In this document: positions 30,845 through 41,743 of the stretch, one piece after another
Layout of the letters: the number at the start of each line of letters is the position of its first letter
How positions within the stretch are numbered: position 1 is the first letter of the stretch
Notes under the pieces: model-generated
The model's database searches: none
What the model saw: the letters and a program-made list of their open reading frames with translations, nothing else
What the model was told of the DNA's origin: nothing
Assembly: GCA_002150815.3 (NCBI GenBank)
Contig: NDFF03000120.1
Span: 221,070 to 285,069 of the forward strand
Source of the DNA: Grammothele lineata
Taxonomy: Eukaryota; Basidiomycota; Agaricomycetes; Polyporales; Polyporaceae
Length of the DNA: 64,000 bases
Reading direction: 5' to 3'
Position numbers and translations under genes: made by a program

Positions 30845-33800
30845 CTACTTCAGTTTAGTATATATATATGCACTTGCCAAAAAACTCTTGGCCTTTTGCC
30901 AGCCATGATTACTGATATTTATTATATTTTTCTCATATTGCACATTTTCTCCAGTATTAGCACCATCATGATACCATATATCTCCTGATTTATCTACAAT
31001 CCTTGATACAAAGTGCCCATGGGCAAAGTATATCACTCCACATAGCCTATATCTTTCACTGCTATTAGGCAGCTTAATTTCTGTCTCTACTTGTAAATTA
31101 ATTCCATAAGCAATCAAATACAAAAAGTTAGGAGTTAATGTAGTATAGCTAATCACCTTCACTTGTGATCCTCCACAGTCTCCACACATTCTGCTAGTAT
31201 CCCTTTCCATTACAATTTCTAGCCACTCACTTGTGGTCAATTTCCTATGTAGCCCTTTTCCTTTAGGGTGCCTCTCTCGATGACCCTGAGTAAATGACCA
31301 TATAGCTTCATGTCCAGTTTCATTAGGAGCTCTACCTTCACATTTAATGGCATCTGAAGTATGATGGCACTCTACACAGATATACTGTTTACTTAACCTT
31401 CTAATGTCAGATAAAAGTAAGTGGCGAGCAACAGCATACCCATCAGTATATTCTTTACCATGACAGCCAAGTTCAGGATCAATATTGCCTAACATGTCTC
31501 TAATTTTGTCTCTAGCAGTTCTGTAAGGTATAATCTTAGCATCAGCCTGATCAAATATCTCACCAGCCGACTTTAATAGGGCATTGGTAGGTGCCACTCT
31601 TTCAATCCATCCATCTCTACACTCCTTATGCACTGCCATTAATACAGTTAATATGCAGTCATAAGCACAGCTATAGTTGACTGAATCCCATGGCATCCCC
31701 TTGAATGGGCAGGCAAGTGGTCTATTATTAGTCCTCTGCCTCTTAGGCTCCTGGGTTTTCTCATCTTGATTATCTGCTTTGCGCTTTACTATAGGCTTAG
31801 GGGTATAAGTGCCTAGAGACTTAAGAGTTTGAGTGCCTTGGGCTACTACATATCCTGTACTCAAGCCATTATTATTTTTATTAGGAAACTCATCAGGAGG
31901 TGGATTTTTCATAGGCTTCATTCCATCCTTAACAGAGGCAACAAGCTCCCATCCAGCATCTTCTTGGGGGTTTTCAATAGGAAAGGGATCAAATTCACCC
32001 CAGCTAAGTGCAGAATGAATATTTGGAGGCATAAAGGACTCTCCCCTCCACTGTCTAAATGCATGTATTAACTCATTTCTAGTAATCCCAGTTACTTTAG
32101 AAGAAATGGTCTCATTCCACCGCATTTTTGTAATCTGGTTTAGTAATTCTAACTCTCTGAATTCCTGTCTCAAACTGCCTGATATCCCACCTACAACCTT
32201 TGAAGGATCAAAGGGTTGGGCAATAACTGTGCCTTCAACAGTAGAACCACGGGAAAGGCAAGTGTATATGGACTGGTGAGACTTGGAGTTTTGAATATCA
32301 CACACATTAAATGGCCTTGTGCGCCCCTGTGATGCAAAGTCTGTCATGGCGAAGTTGGGAAGAACAGCCACCTGAGTGCGGGTAATAGTCAGTAATTTCT
32401 TATCTGGAAGCCTGCACTTGATGACTTGTTCTCTGCAGGGGAGGGGAACAACATTCTCTGGCAGTCCTGGAAGCTTTATGGGTCTTGGTGCAGAGGTCAG
32501 CCTAACAAATAATGTGTCTAGCATATTTTTCTCTTCATTAATAGGCTTAGATGTCCACCCTACTACTTCAGCTTCAGCACCATTGGTTACACAGCACTCT
32601 GTGGCCTCATTCTGTTTAATCATAACTGGCATGCCAATACACAAAGACAGCTTGCCTGCATGATGTTCAGTCATCTGAGGATCTAGACTCCAAAGTAAAT
32701 CTTGGAGTTCATCTGAAACAATGTTGCGCTTGCGCAAAGGGTCTACCATTCTTCTTCTTTGTTTTTTAGGCACAGAGTCATCACTTTTACCGCCTAATCT
32801 GTCAACACTATAGAAGTCTACCAATTCTTGTCCATGTTCTATGGCAAACTTTTTGCTAGCCTCCATATTAATTTTATCTCTAGCAGCATTCCATCTTGTA
32901 ATGATGGAGACATATTTGAACCTGGGATCATTCAGTTTTGGTCTCCCCTGGCCAGTTCCTGCCACCCTAGATTGCAGAAGTTCTATGTCTTCCCCTGTAC
33001 ATGATTTGTATCTAAGGTTCTCTAAGGCTGTTCTCAATTTAGCATCTTCTGGTGTTTGTGTCTTCTGTCTCATATTTTCACGCAAAATAACAACAGTGGT
33101 GAACTGGTGCCACAAAGCCTTGCCTATAGACCTCATTTGATTTTCATGGCTAGCAGTGCGGTGAATTACTCTAGCTACAGTGTGGCTGTATAAAGGAGTC
33201 CCAGTAGTAGGAGGTAGTTGAGCAAAGTCCCCTGCTACAATCATATTAATACCTCCAAATGGTGTTCCATCATTGCGCAGTGCCACACACATTTTGGCAC
33301 AAATCTTGTAAAAGTCCAAGCAGTCCACCATGCTAATCTCATTCATAAATATATATTCCACATTCTGCAGCCTAGCTCTGACTTGGGTGTGACTAGCAAT
33401 ATTATCTGACCCTCCTGCCCCTTTATTTTTGAAGAAGCCAAGAATTGAATGATATGTAGATCCTCCAATGAGAGCTGCAGCACTGCCAGTAGGGGCCACA
33501 CACATAAATCTGTAGCTCTCTTCACGCTCTGCAAAAAAGTGCATGAGGGCCTTGATAACCTGAGACTTGCCAGTGCCTGCCATGCCACCCAAGTACATTT
33601 TGAGATGTTCACCACTAGGCTCTACAGCATGATTGGCTACAATTCTAAATGCACGCTCTTGATCATTATTCAAGCTAAATAAAGCCACAGTATCATCAAT
33701 CAGCTGCTGTGAAGTCTCATTTTCTGCCTTGAATTTCTTATGTAAGAAATACTTATTTCCTATAAGCTTAACAGCATCAGGATCAGTATTCTTAGGTGGC

Positions 33801-34288
33801 CAGTCCTTGGGCTTACTGTCTTTTATTTTGTCTGCTTGAGCATCTCTAGCATCAATGAGTTCTTGACGCCTATCATCAAGCACCTTCTTCCACTCACTGC
33901 TTACTATATTTTCATCTACTACAAGCCTTTTCACTTTGTATTTATTGACCCCATCCCCTTGAGGTGGAAGATTCCAACCAGAGCTTTTTAGCATTGCAGC
34001 AGCATCTCTGAATTTATTATTACGGTCTTTCCAAGTGCTATCCTCATACTCTACATCTTTGTGCTGCAAGGCCACCATTTCCTCTCTGCGCATGGGCAAC
34101 TCCATGTCATCTACATAATATCTAGTGTCCATTTCATCCAAGTCTTCTTGAGTATATCTGTCAAGCACTTTTTGTCCCTTCTCTAAGCGCTTTCTTTGAG
34201 CAGAAAAGTCATCTCTAGCATCATTGCATTCATATCTAATATGAAAGTTCTTCATAATCCTCTCATCTCTGTCTGAGAAGCCATGATT
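30845..34288 (-). CDS. Helitron PIF1-like helicase with C-terminal USP-like peptidase domain
   Basis: Second part of the Rep/helicase protein, in the same frame as the Rep part; the next ATG is at 34255 (1136 residues from there). Counting from it, Walker A is GMAGTGKS with Lys230. Walker B reads IFMNEISMVD, with Asn305 where the family has Asp. Then follow GDFAQLPP, RENMRQ, FASQGRT and TCLSRG, the SF1B PIF1 motifs. From about residue 848 a new domain begins: a Cys box (NYSCAYDCILTVL, Cys863), two Cys-pair zinc sites (CVECHHTSDAIKC, CGDCGG) and a His box (HFVSRIVDKSGDIWYHDG; His1081, Asp1097). This layout is that of ubiquitin-specific peptidases (C19). It would unwind DNA during rolling-circle transposition; the peptidase role is unknown. 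Confidence 0.85.
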   Translation of the reverse strand, partial: NHGFSDRDERIMKNFHIRYECNDARDDFSAQRKRLEKGQKVLDRYTQEDLDEMDTRYYVDDMELPMRREEMVALQHKDVEYEDSTWKDRNNKFRDAAAMLKSSGWNLPPQGDGVNKYKVKRLVVDENIVSSEWKKVLDDRRQELIDARDAQADKIKDSKPKDWPPKNTDPDAVKLIGNKYFLHKKFKAENETSQQLIDDTVALFSLNNDQERAFRIVANHAVEPSGEHLKMYLGGMAGTGKSQVIKALMHFFAEREESYRFMCVAPTGSAAALIGGSTYHSILGFFKNKGAGGSDNIASHTQVRARLQNVEYIFMNEISMVDCLDFYKICAKMCVALRNDGTPFGGINMIVAGDFAQLPPTTGTPLYSHTVARVIHRTASHENQMRSIGKALWHQFTTVVILRENMRQKTQTPEDAKLRTALENLRYKSCTGEDIELLQSRVAGTGQGRPKLNDPRFKYVSIITRWNAARDKINMEASKKFAIEHGQELVDFYSVDRLGGKSDDSVPKKQRRRMVDPLRKRNIVSDELQDLLWSLDPQMTEHHAGKLSLCIGMPVMIKQNEATECCVTNGAEAEVVGWTSKPINEEKNMLDTLFVRLTSAPRPIKLPGLPENVVPLPCREQVIKCRLPDKKLLTITRTQVAVLPNFAMTDFASQGRTRPFNVCDIQNSKSHQSIYTCLSRGSTVEGTVIAQPFDPSKVVGGISGSLRQEFRELELLNQITKMRWNETISSKVTGITRNELIHAFRQWRGESFMPPNIHSALSWGEFDPFPIENPQEDAGWELVASVKDGMKPMKNPPPDEFPNKNNNGLSTGYVVAQGTQTLKSLGTYTPKPIVKRKADNQDEKTQEPKRQRTNNRPLACPFKGMPWDSVNYSCAYDCILTVLMAVHKECRDGWIERVAPTNALLKSAGEIFDQADAKIIPYRTARDKIRDMLGNIDPELGCHGKEYTDGYAVARHLLLSDIRRLSKQYICVECHHTSDAIKCEGRAPNETGHEAIWSFTQGHRERHPKGKGLHRKLTTSEWLEIVMERDTSRMCGDCGGSQVKVISYTTLTPNFLYLIAYGINLQVETEIKLPNSSERYRLCGVIYFAHGHFVSRIVDKSGDIWYHDGANTGENVQYEKNIINISNHGWQKAKSFLASAYIYTKLK

Positions 34289-37200
34289 TTAAAACTCTTC
34301 ATCCCACAATACATTTAAGCTTGAGCGCAGATCTTTGCCAGTTCTCCATGGTTTGAATAGTGTCAACATGGTCATGCAATAATGTTCACGGCTGCCAGAG
34401 TCTTTGCGTGGCAAGGATCCACCAATAAAGTTGGGAACTAATCCTTCATCTTCAGAGACAAGCCTCACATGATGAGTTTCACACTGGGGATGAGCTGGGG
34501 TGAACATGTGGTAGGTAGTGCTTCTTTGTGTAGTAGTCTCCTGCTTCAATTGTTTATTAGACTCATTAGTAATCCACATTTCATCTGCAGACTCTTCTTC
34601 ATCAGTAACATTCCTTGCAGCTTTAAATTTTACACCTTCTTCATCTGAGCTCTCTTCTTCCTCTTGAGCCAAAGAGGGGCGTCCACCTTTAAGCTGAGGT
34701 ATTATATGATTTTCTCTCTTATTATGATAATTGTTTTCAATAATAGTTTCACCTATGTCATTTTCAAACTCATCATCACCATCATCTACTTCCTCTAACA
34801 CAGCATGCTCTTCATTTCCCTTGGCCTTTCTGCTTTTTCTTGCCCTTGGCATGCGCTTCTTTTCATATAATCTGATCCAATTATATAAACACACCTCTTC
34901 AAACTCTACAGGGCGGCACACATAATCAGTCACAGGTGTAACAGCATATACCTCATCAGTTTTGAGTCCCTGCTTTAACCCTAGCATGACCTTAGATTTG
35001 CCTTCTTTTTCTATTTGATCAGAATCTTCAAAGGCCTTCAATACTTCATATATATATCCCTTCCAATAGCAGGCTCTGAACTTATGGCTGGTATAATGAT
35101 CTGGATGCTTGAGAAGATACATAGCTGCCATAGGGCCTCCAATTTCAGATGCCGCAGTCAATGCATTAACTATTTTTGTTATCATGCTTCTAGCCTTTTC
35201 TCTAGTGGTTTTTACACTGCCTAGCAACTCAGTATTGCGTGAAAACACCTCTTGCACAGACCTAAACATTACATGTGTTTTCAGTGGTGTTTTAGTAATA
35301 TAATCAGCAACATATGCTATTACAGACTTGATAGCTGTGCCAGAGAGGAGACTGGTAACATCATGATTGCAGCGGAGAATATATGACAGTGCTGGTGTAA
35401 ATGTGTTCATCATTGGCTCTCCCTTCTTCATAATTAAGGCTCCTGTTTCAGCATCAATGCCAGTGGCAGGATATGTCTCTCTAGGAAACCTTGCTTTGCA
35501 TACTTTTGTGTTGGGATCAAGGCAGCCTCTGTTATCAAACTCCTGCTTCTCTTGTAATGGCTTTTGAGTATCCTGTCTACTATCACTGTCTGCCACATTT
35601 TTTGAAGACTTTTTTCTTGTGCTTTTCACTCTGCATTCATGCACATTAGATTTGTATAAAATTTCATTTACCTCCTGCTCATAACTCTTCCACCAAGCTT
35701 CATATGTAGTGCATATATCACATTGATCTCCTTCATAATGTTCAATAGTGCATTTTGGTGGTGGTGATTGAGGTAACTTTTCAACTACTGATACCTTTGT
35801 AGAATTATTGATCTCAGATTCTTTCACTTGTGAACTTACAGCCTCCATTGTACTGTTGATAAACTCTCCTTGATGACAGCCCTCCAAATATTCTACCATA
35901 GCTTTTTGGAAATCAGAAGTAGGATCTAATATTTTGTCTCTAATTTCTTGTGGAGGTAATGAGTTTTGAATCCACAACAGCATGTGTAAGTGCAGGGTTA
36001 GGCGGCCCTGCTGCTCTACTGTTCCATAATATCCTGCAGTCTCACCATACAAGCCAGGTTTATTGGTGCCTACACCTAGAACATGCTTGAGAAACAGTTC
36101 TACTATGACATTAAAAAAGTGAGCCCCTGCTACTGGATTATTTGCAATGAGGTTGAGACGCTCCTCTTTCACTCTGAACTCTGGTGTATATTCCTGCTGA
36201 GTGTCTGCAAAGTAAAGTGCTAGAGGGTGCTTGACATCAGCAGGTGCAAAGGTAATAAACCAAGAAGGGGCACCCAGGTATGAAACTAAGGCCCAGATTT
36301 CATTGCGCATATACTTTTTGCTAGTGACAGACCCCTTTACTTTATAGTTGACATGGTCCAAGTCAGAAAGCAACTTAAAGCAAGCTTTCTCTTCTTCAGT
36401 CTCTGGCTTCACACTTCCTTGGCCCAGTCTTTCAATCAGAGATGTCAAAGTCTCATCATTGATATTCATAATGCGGTTGGCAATGTCATGAAACTTTTTC
36501 TTATCTGCTAGCAAGTATCCAGCAGTAGTAGACTCTTTGATTTGTTGGTGATTGAGGGCTACCAAAGGGAATAGGGGCTCAAGCTGGAACCTCTTATCAT
36601 GATACATAAGAAGCTGCTGCTTGCGCCGCTCTTCTGACACTGGCACAAAACCATAAGAGTTGTCTGGATCTGTTATGTTCTTCATGCCACCAAGGCCATA
36701 GGGGAATAGCCAGGGAAACATTTGAGGATACAGCTGAGGATTATTATAGAGACTTTCTGGCTGCTCAGCTTGACCAATTCCTAGCACTTTTCCTCCTGAT
36801 TTAAAGTGCTCTACTGCTCTAGCTTTAATTTCATATGGCCTGATTTTTCCTAGCCTTTCTAATGTTTCTCCAGTAAGTCCATAAACAATAAAGGGGCATT
36901 CACCCTCCTCTACACCTTCTTCCTCCTCAGTTTTATTTATAGCAGCTGCTTCAGGGTCTACATTTGACTCTGCCATTGTTTGAGTGTAGTTTACAATGAC
37001 CGATGGTTCATCTTCTGGATACTCTTGAAGATTTTCATATGAAATAGTCAAGTCTGCATAGTCTGCATGATTGAGCTTGAGCCACTCTAGTGCTGCTGCT
37101 ACTTTTTTTCTTCTAACTAGCATGGGTGTGCGCTTATAATCCTTAGTTGTGGGTTGATTGGGGCCTAGATATAAAAATGCTAAGACATCATCTAAGTCCT

Positions 37201-38832
37201 CCCTTGGTGGTGGAAGAACAGAATACACCTTAGGCATGGGCAGTGAATGGCTGACAACATTGGCTTTCATTTTTGACATGCCAGAGATCTGGACTTTAAC
37301 AATGCAAGCATTATGATTCACTCTAGCAATAAGCAGTTTTTCAGTCCAGCTAAGGTCTTTAAGTGCATTTGGAACTTCTCCAATCCACAGGCCATTAGCT
37401 AGACTATCAGGTGGTAGCCTGCCTAACTTTAATTCAGTTACGCATGTAGGGCAGACATCTTTACAGCTGGGAAGAAGGACAGGGCCTAAATGAGGTACTA
37501 TAGGATCAGATACATGTTTGCGCTCTTTGCGGGTTACAGCAATGTCAGGTTGTAATATATCCAAGTTTAGCTTTAATTCAGATAAAGCTTTGAGTTCTTT
37601 TTTAGAGGTTAATAGGCCGCACACAGCACATGGTCCCTCTATAAAGTTCTCAAGCTTAATAGCCTCTGAAAAGCCTCTGATGACAGAGTCTAACATATTT
37701 TTATTAGGGGGTGGAGGTGGAAACTGAGTATCTAAATTTACTGTTGAAGAAGTTTCATTGAGTGGTAAAAGTCTACGCTGGCGTTGATTTTGCTTTCTTT
37801 GTGCACCTGTTTGAGCTGAATCTGTAGGCACAAATAATGTTGTAAATTTTGAACAACTGAGGCAGCGGTGCTGTAAAATTGTGTTTGCTAGTCTAGTTTT
37901 ATTTTTCTGTATGCTAGTGTTACAAGACACATTATGGGCTGCTGCAATGGTTAGCATGTGCTGCTTTGTTAAACGCATTATAAGATGGTGTAAAGGAATG
38001 TCTACTAATATACCCTCTTGAATATTGGTAGTCTCTGAATGAGAAATATAGCTATGAAAGCGGTACTCAGAGGACATGTCCATGACACCTTTTATAGGGT
38101 AACGGCCTAGCTCTAGTGAAGTCCAGCGGCAAACTCTAGCTTTAATTGGGCCCTTTGGAAGCACGGCTCCTCCAAACTGTGATATCATCTCTGGCTGTAC
38201 TGTAGGCAATACAGCTATTTGAGAAGATTTCACAGCACTGTCAAACTTATAGCCAATATATACTGTCATAATAAAAAAGTCATGCTTCAACATTAAAGGC
38301 CTCATGCTAAACACTTTTATATCATGCACTAGCCTTTCTGCTTTACGCCACAAAGTATGCAAATTATAATAGTTCATTTGTTCAAAAGGGCTTGATGAGA
38401 TATCTAGCCCTTGATAATCCAAATATATGACCATAGCAGAGCTTTCGCGGGAGGTGCTCGCCCAAACCTCGTCCATAATGGACCCAGGACTTTCTATTAA
38501 GGTGCCTGGCATAACCTCTGATAGTAGCTTATAGTCTATTAAAGACATATAGCAGTGATAGTCTCTGTCTGTATAAGCAATGATGAGAGAGTTGTTGCAT
38601 TATATAAATGTATGAAATACTCACCTAAGTTGCTATACTGTATAACAGAAGCATCTAGCAGTTGAGGGAACGAAACTAAGACATCTATTTTGTATTGAGC
38701 TTGGCTTAGGTGGCCAGCTATGGTTACACCTTGTTGGAGGGTGTAAATAGTTCCTATATGGGCCAGCCAATGCTGCATAATGCACTGGCAGGCCCATATA
38801 AGAAATATTATAGCAGGGTTGAATGTGCGCAT
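34289..38832 (-). CDS. Helitron Rep (HUH endonuclease) N-terminal part, ended by in-frame TAA
   Basis: Exon 1 is 38832-38625 and exon 2 starts at 38568; the intron GTGAGT...TACAG is phase 1. The HUH motif HLHMLLW (first His at 35992-35990) and a YVADYITK motif with two Tyr three residues apart (35314 and 35302) are the catalytic features of a Helitron Rep. Several Cys clusters (HRCLSC, CAVC, CDICTTYEAWW) may bind zinc. The frame stops at TAA (34291-34289) right after NVLWDEEF and then continues open into the helicase, where the family has one uninterrupted protein. The protein nicks and joins DNA strands in rolling-circle transposition. Confidence 0.85.
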
Positions 38833-39314
38833 GGTTGAGGTGGTGGTGGTAAGAGATCAAGAGTTGAACATGAAAGAAGCGCTAAGAGCAATCAATATGA
38901 ACATACGGTCACATGATATGATTATGTGAAATAGACGCTTGAAGACAGAACTTTTAAAGACAAAGGTCAACCGTCTATTTCATTCAATCATTGACATGTT
39001 CATATAAGCACACTTATTCAAAGAGAACCACAAAGCATATATTGATAAAAGAGTGGCATGATGTAAGATCTACGGTGACTAACAAGCTAGTTGTAAAGAG
39101 CGGCATAGAGTTAGGCAGAATACAAAGAAGAGACATAGATGTGAATAATGACAGTAAAGAGTTGGTCTAATAGATAGAGGTAGCATTATGTATGAATAGG
39201 ATATAGCAGGTAAAAGCAGGCATAGACTGATATGTGTGGAAAATATGAGCGGCAGATATGGATGATAAGAGAGCAGGGAGCGCATGTATATGTGATGTAA
39301 GAGCAAGCAAAGGA
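38833..39314. other. AT-rich spacer between Rep and the next minus-strand gene
   Basis: No ORF supported. This is where the 5' end of a compact Helitron would be expected, but I find neither a TTACGATTTATGAGG-like end nor a break in base composition. Confidence 0.4.
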
Positions 39315-39628
39315 CTATCTAGAGGCCAGGCGGACAGCACCCAAGAGGTTGAGGTTGACGGAAATAGGCTTTCCTTCTCCTGCTACCGCCTCAGTGGTAG
39401 ATGTCGATGAGGAGGCTGCATTAGGCTTCTTAGGAGAGGTTATCCACCCCCAAGAGACCGCCTTTTGAGAGGTGTTACTCTCCTCTGTCTTCTTGGGCAC
39501 ATAGCAGGAGACATTATAGTATACCACACAAAGGTCTCCTGGCTGCAGCTCTTGGTTGAGAGGGGGAAGGGTAGTAAAGGGGTCATTGATGTCCCAGCCC
39601 TTGTTTCTTGTCAGCCTCTTCATAACCA

Positions 39629-41743
39629 CTTGGTGGGAGAGGGCTATGGCTGGCAAGCACGATTTATGAGGAACAGAAGTTATTTAGCTAATATTCACTT
39701 TACTATATACTGCTCATGCAAATTTATATAAAATGAGTCAACTATTGTAGTTTCTGTCTACTCTCTTAAATATATGACACACTCACTTACACCTCTGGAA
39801 CTGAACATATAAAAGCCACCTCATATAGTGTTAGTATATATGCTATTAACTCTTATGATGATGTATTGACTCTCATTATTACTTACCTAGAACCATTAAA
39901 AAACCTCATCAAGCAGGGCTTTACTGTATGTTATGTATTTGGCTGCTTATGAACTTACTTAAGTGCCCTTGCCCTACATCATTACTTACTGCACTGGCCT
40001 ACCTCTCCACTATTGTCTCTTGCATACAGATTCAGCCTATTGCATTTGCTTTATGTGTAGTTTGCTGCTAACAAATGGCAGACATATAATATACCATTGC
40101 ATAGTGCATACTGAACGGTAGCTACCTTGTAGACTATATAGTGCATCTACCCGTGCATAGAGAAGTAGCATATCCATATTTTGGCCTCTCCATTTGTTGC
40201 ATAGTGCCTCAGCTTCTATGCAACATTAGCTATTTCACTTACACACACATATATAACTTGTTGCCTTAACTGCATGTTGTACAGACATTATCATGCTCCA
40301 CAATATGCACCATTCTATTCTCCTCATCTGTAGCTTTCTGGTGATATATAATATGTCCCACTTTGGTTGAGTTGTTGCAGAAATACAGCCTGATTGATTT
40401 GAGCATCTGAGTTTAGCTGAGTTTGAAAAAAAGCGCCCTAAAAGCGCAAAAAGGCCCATCCTCAGAGCTCAGATGTTGATATCTCAGCCAAATCTTGACC
40501 AAATCACATGATTCAAGTTGTGTTAGTAAGCTAGAGGCTGTGCGATCCCACGCCAATTTTAAGCGCCCAATTTGCATCAAAATTGCGTCATTTATGGGCT
40601 GGATGGCACTAGATGCACTTGGATGACCTTCTAGCGCTTATATAACTTTTGGGCGTCTATTTTCTGCCTATATCGGGAGCCCATCTCCCGTTACGGGAGA
40701 TCTACGCTCGATATAGGCAGAAAATAGACGCCGAAAATGGGCGTTTAAATACTTTATTACTAGTAGTTTACATTGATTGTATTCAAATGAGTGTTTTGGC
40801 TGTATCTCCCTTAGTTTTGAAGATAATGACATGATTCAAGTGGTGTTATGGAGCTCTAAAAAGCCCCTTTCAACCTGACATATTTGCTTGATGATCACTC
40901 ACCATATTTGGCTTCCGTTGATGCATCAGCAACTGAATCACGCACTTAACTAGTACATACAGTGTGTTGCAGACTTGTTCTGCTTATATCTCCCTTAATA
41001 CTTGCTTGATTGACATGATTCAAAGTGTTATAGGTCACGTTCAGCTATGTCTATATGCTGATAAAGCACTATAGTGGTCTCATTTACAGTATCAAGCATA
41101 GAGCATACAATATATACGTGCTTGCAGTTTGGCAGGGCACTACTAGGTTAAATGCTGTAACACTATAACAAGTGAAGTTATTGACCTGGTGTTGATGCAT
41201 ACAGAGGTCATTTCAAGTGCTTATTAGAGGCCAGCTTAGTCCCCCATGCTATGGGAATGCCTTGGGGGTGGATGGCACCAAGTACTTTTGGATGACGCAG
41301 ATAGGCGCTGGTATAGCAGTCATTAGTGCACTGCTATAAGGGCGCTTGCAGGGTGAAGTGCGATGCAGCCATTACCAGTGCACTTATTGACATGGTGTTG
41401 ATGCATATAGGGCTCATTTAAAGTGTATAACAAGTTGTAGTCAAGTCCCCTACAGTGGGATGGTGTATAAGGGGTGGATGGCAGCAGGTGCATTTGGATG
41501 ATGCAAAATAAGCGCTGAATCCAAGTGAGAAAGTCACGTGCTGAAATGTGAGCGCTAACATGCAACCCTAACCCCATGGATTTTTAATCTCCGCTCCAAA
41601 TAGTAAGTAGCTTTTGTATTGCCATCAGTGGCTGTGCTTACTGGCGCCTTTCTGAGATTTAAGCTGAGTCGCGTTTTGCGTCACACAAATGGCAGGGATG
41701 GCTCGCCCATAAAAAACGATTATTCGTTCCTCATAAATCGTAA
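39629..41743 (-). mobile_element. Non-autonomous Helitron-like copy A (2115 bp)
   Basis: On the minus strand it starts TTACGATTTATGAGGAAC at 41743 and ends CTCTCCCACCAAG at 39629. Its inverted motif GTTCCTCATAAATCG lies about 33 bases inside the 3' end, so the ends are asymmetric. It has no coding capacity and no target duplication: deletion restores A^T and the host frame. It is about 93-95 percent identical to copy B by eye, lies in the opposite orientation, and carries a long hairpin at 40652-40732. Confidence 0.75.
40652..40732. repeat. Long perfect-type hairpin in copy A
   Basis: GGCGTCTA...TAGACGCC ends, inner arms TTTTCTGCCTATATCG / CGATATAGGCAGAAAA, and centre TCTCCCGTTACGGGAGA. The same hairpin is in copy B (55254-55334), and a homologous one with different arms is at 51366-51453. 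Confidence 0.85.

Larger units (their letters stand above)
30706..38832 (-). mobile_element. Autonomous Helitron-like element D (3' end and Rep/helicase)
   Basis: The 3' end at 30706 reads CCCCCCAAG followed by T, with the inverted motif GTTCCTCATTAATCGTAC about 30 bases inside. It is homologous to the 3' ends of copies A, B and C. The Rep/helicase gene stops 139 bases from it, in the sense orientation expected of Helitrons. No matching 5' end (AGTTCCTCATTAATCG-like on the plus strand) was found to the right of 38832, so the left and right extent is uncertain; the element may include the genes up to about 50 kb or be truncated. Confidence 0.7.

Noticed and set aside
30706..38832. Canonical Helitron ends (5' TC, 3' hairpin plus CTRR)
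   Set aside because: The 3' end shared by four copies is CCAAG before T and the 5' end is TTACG; neither canonical signal is present.
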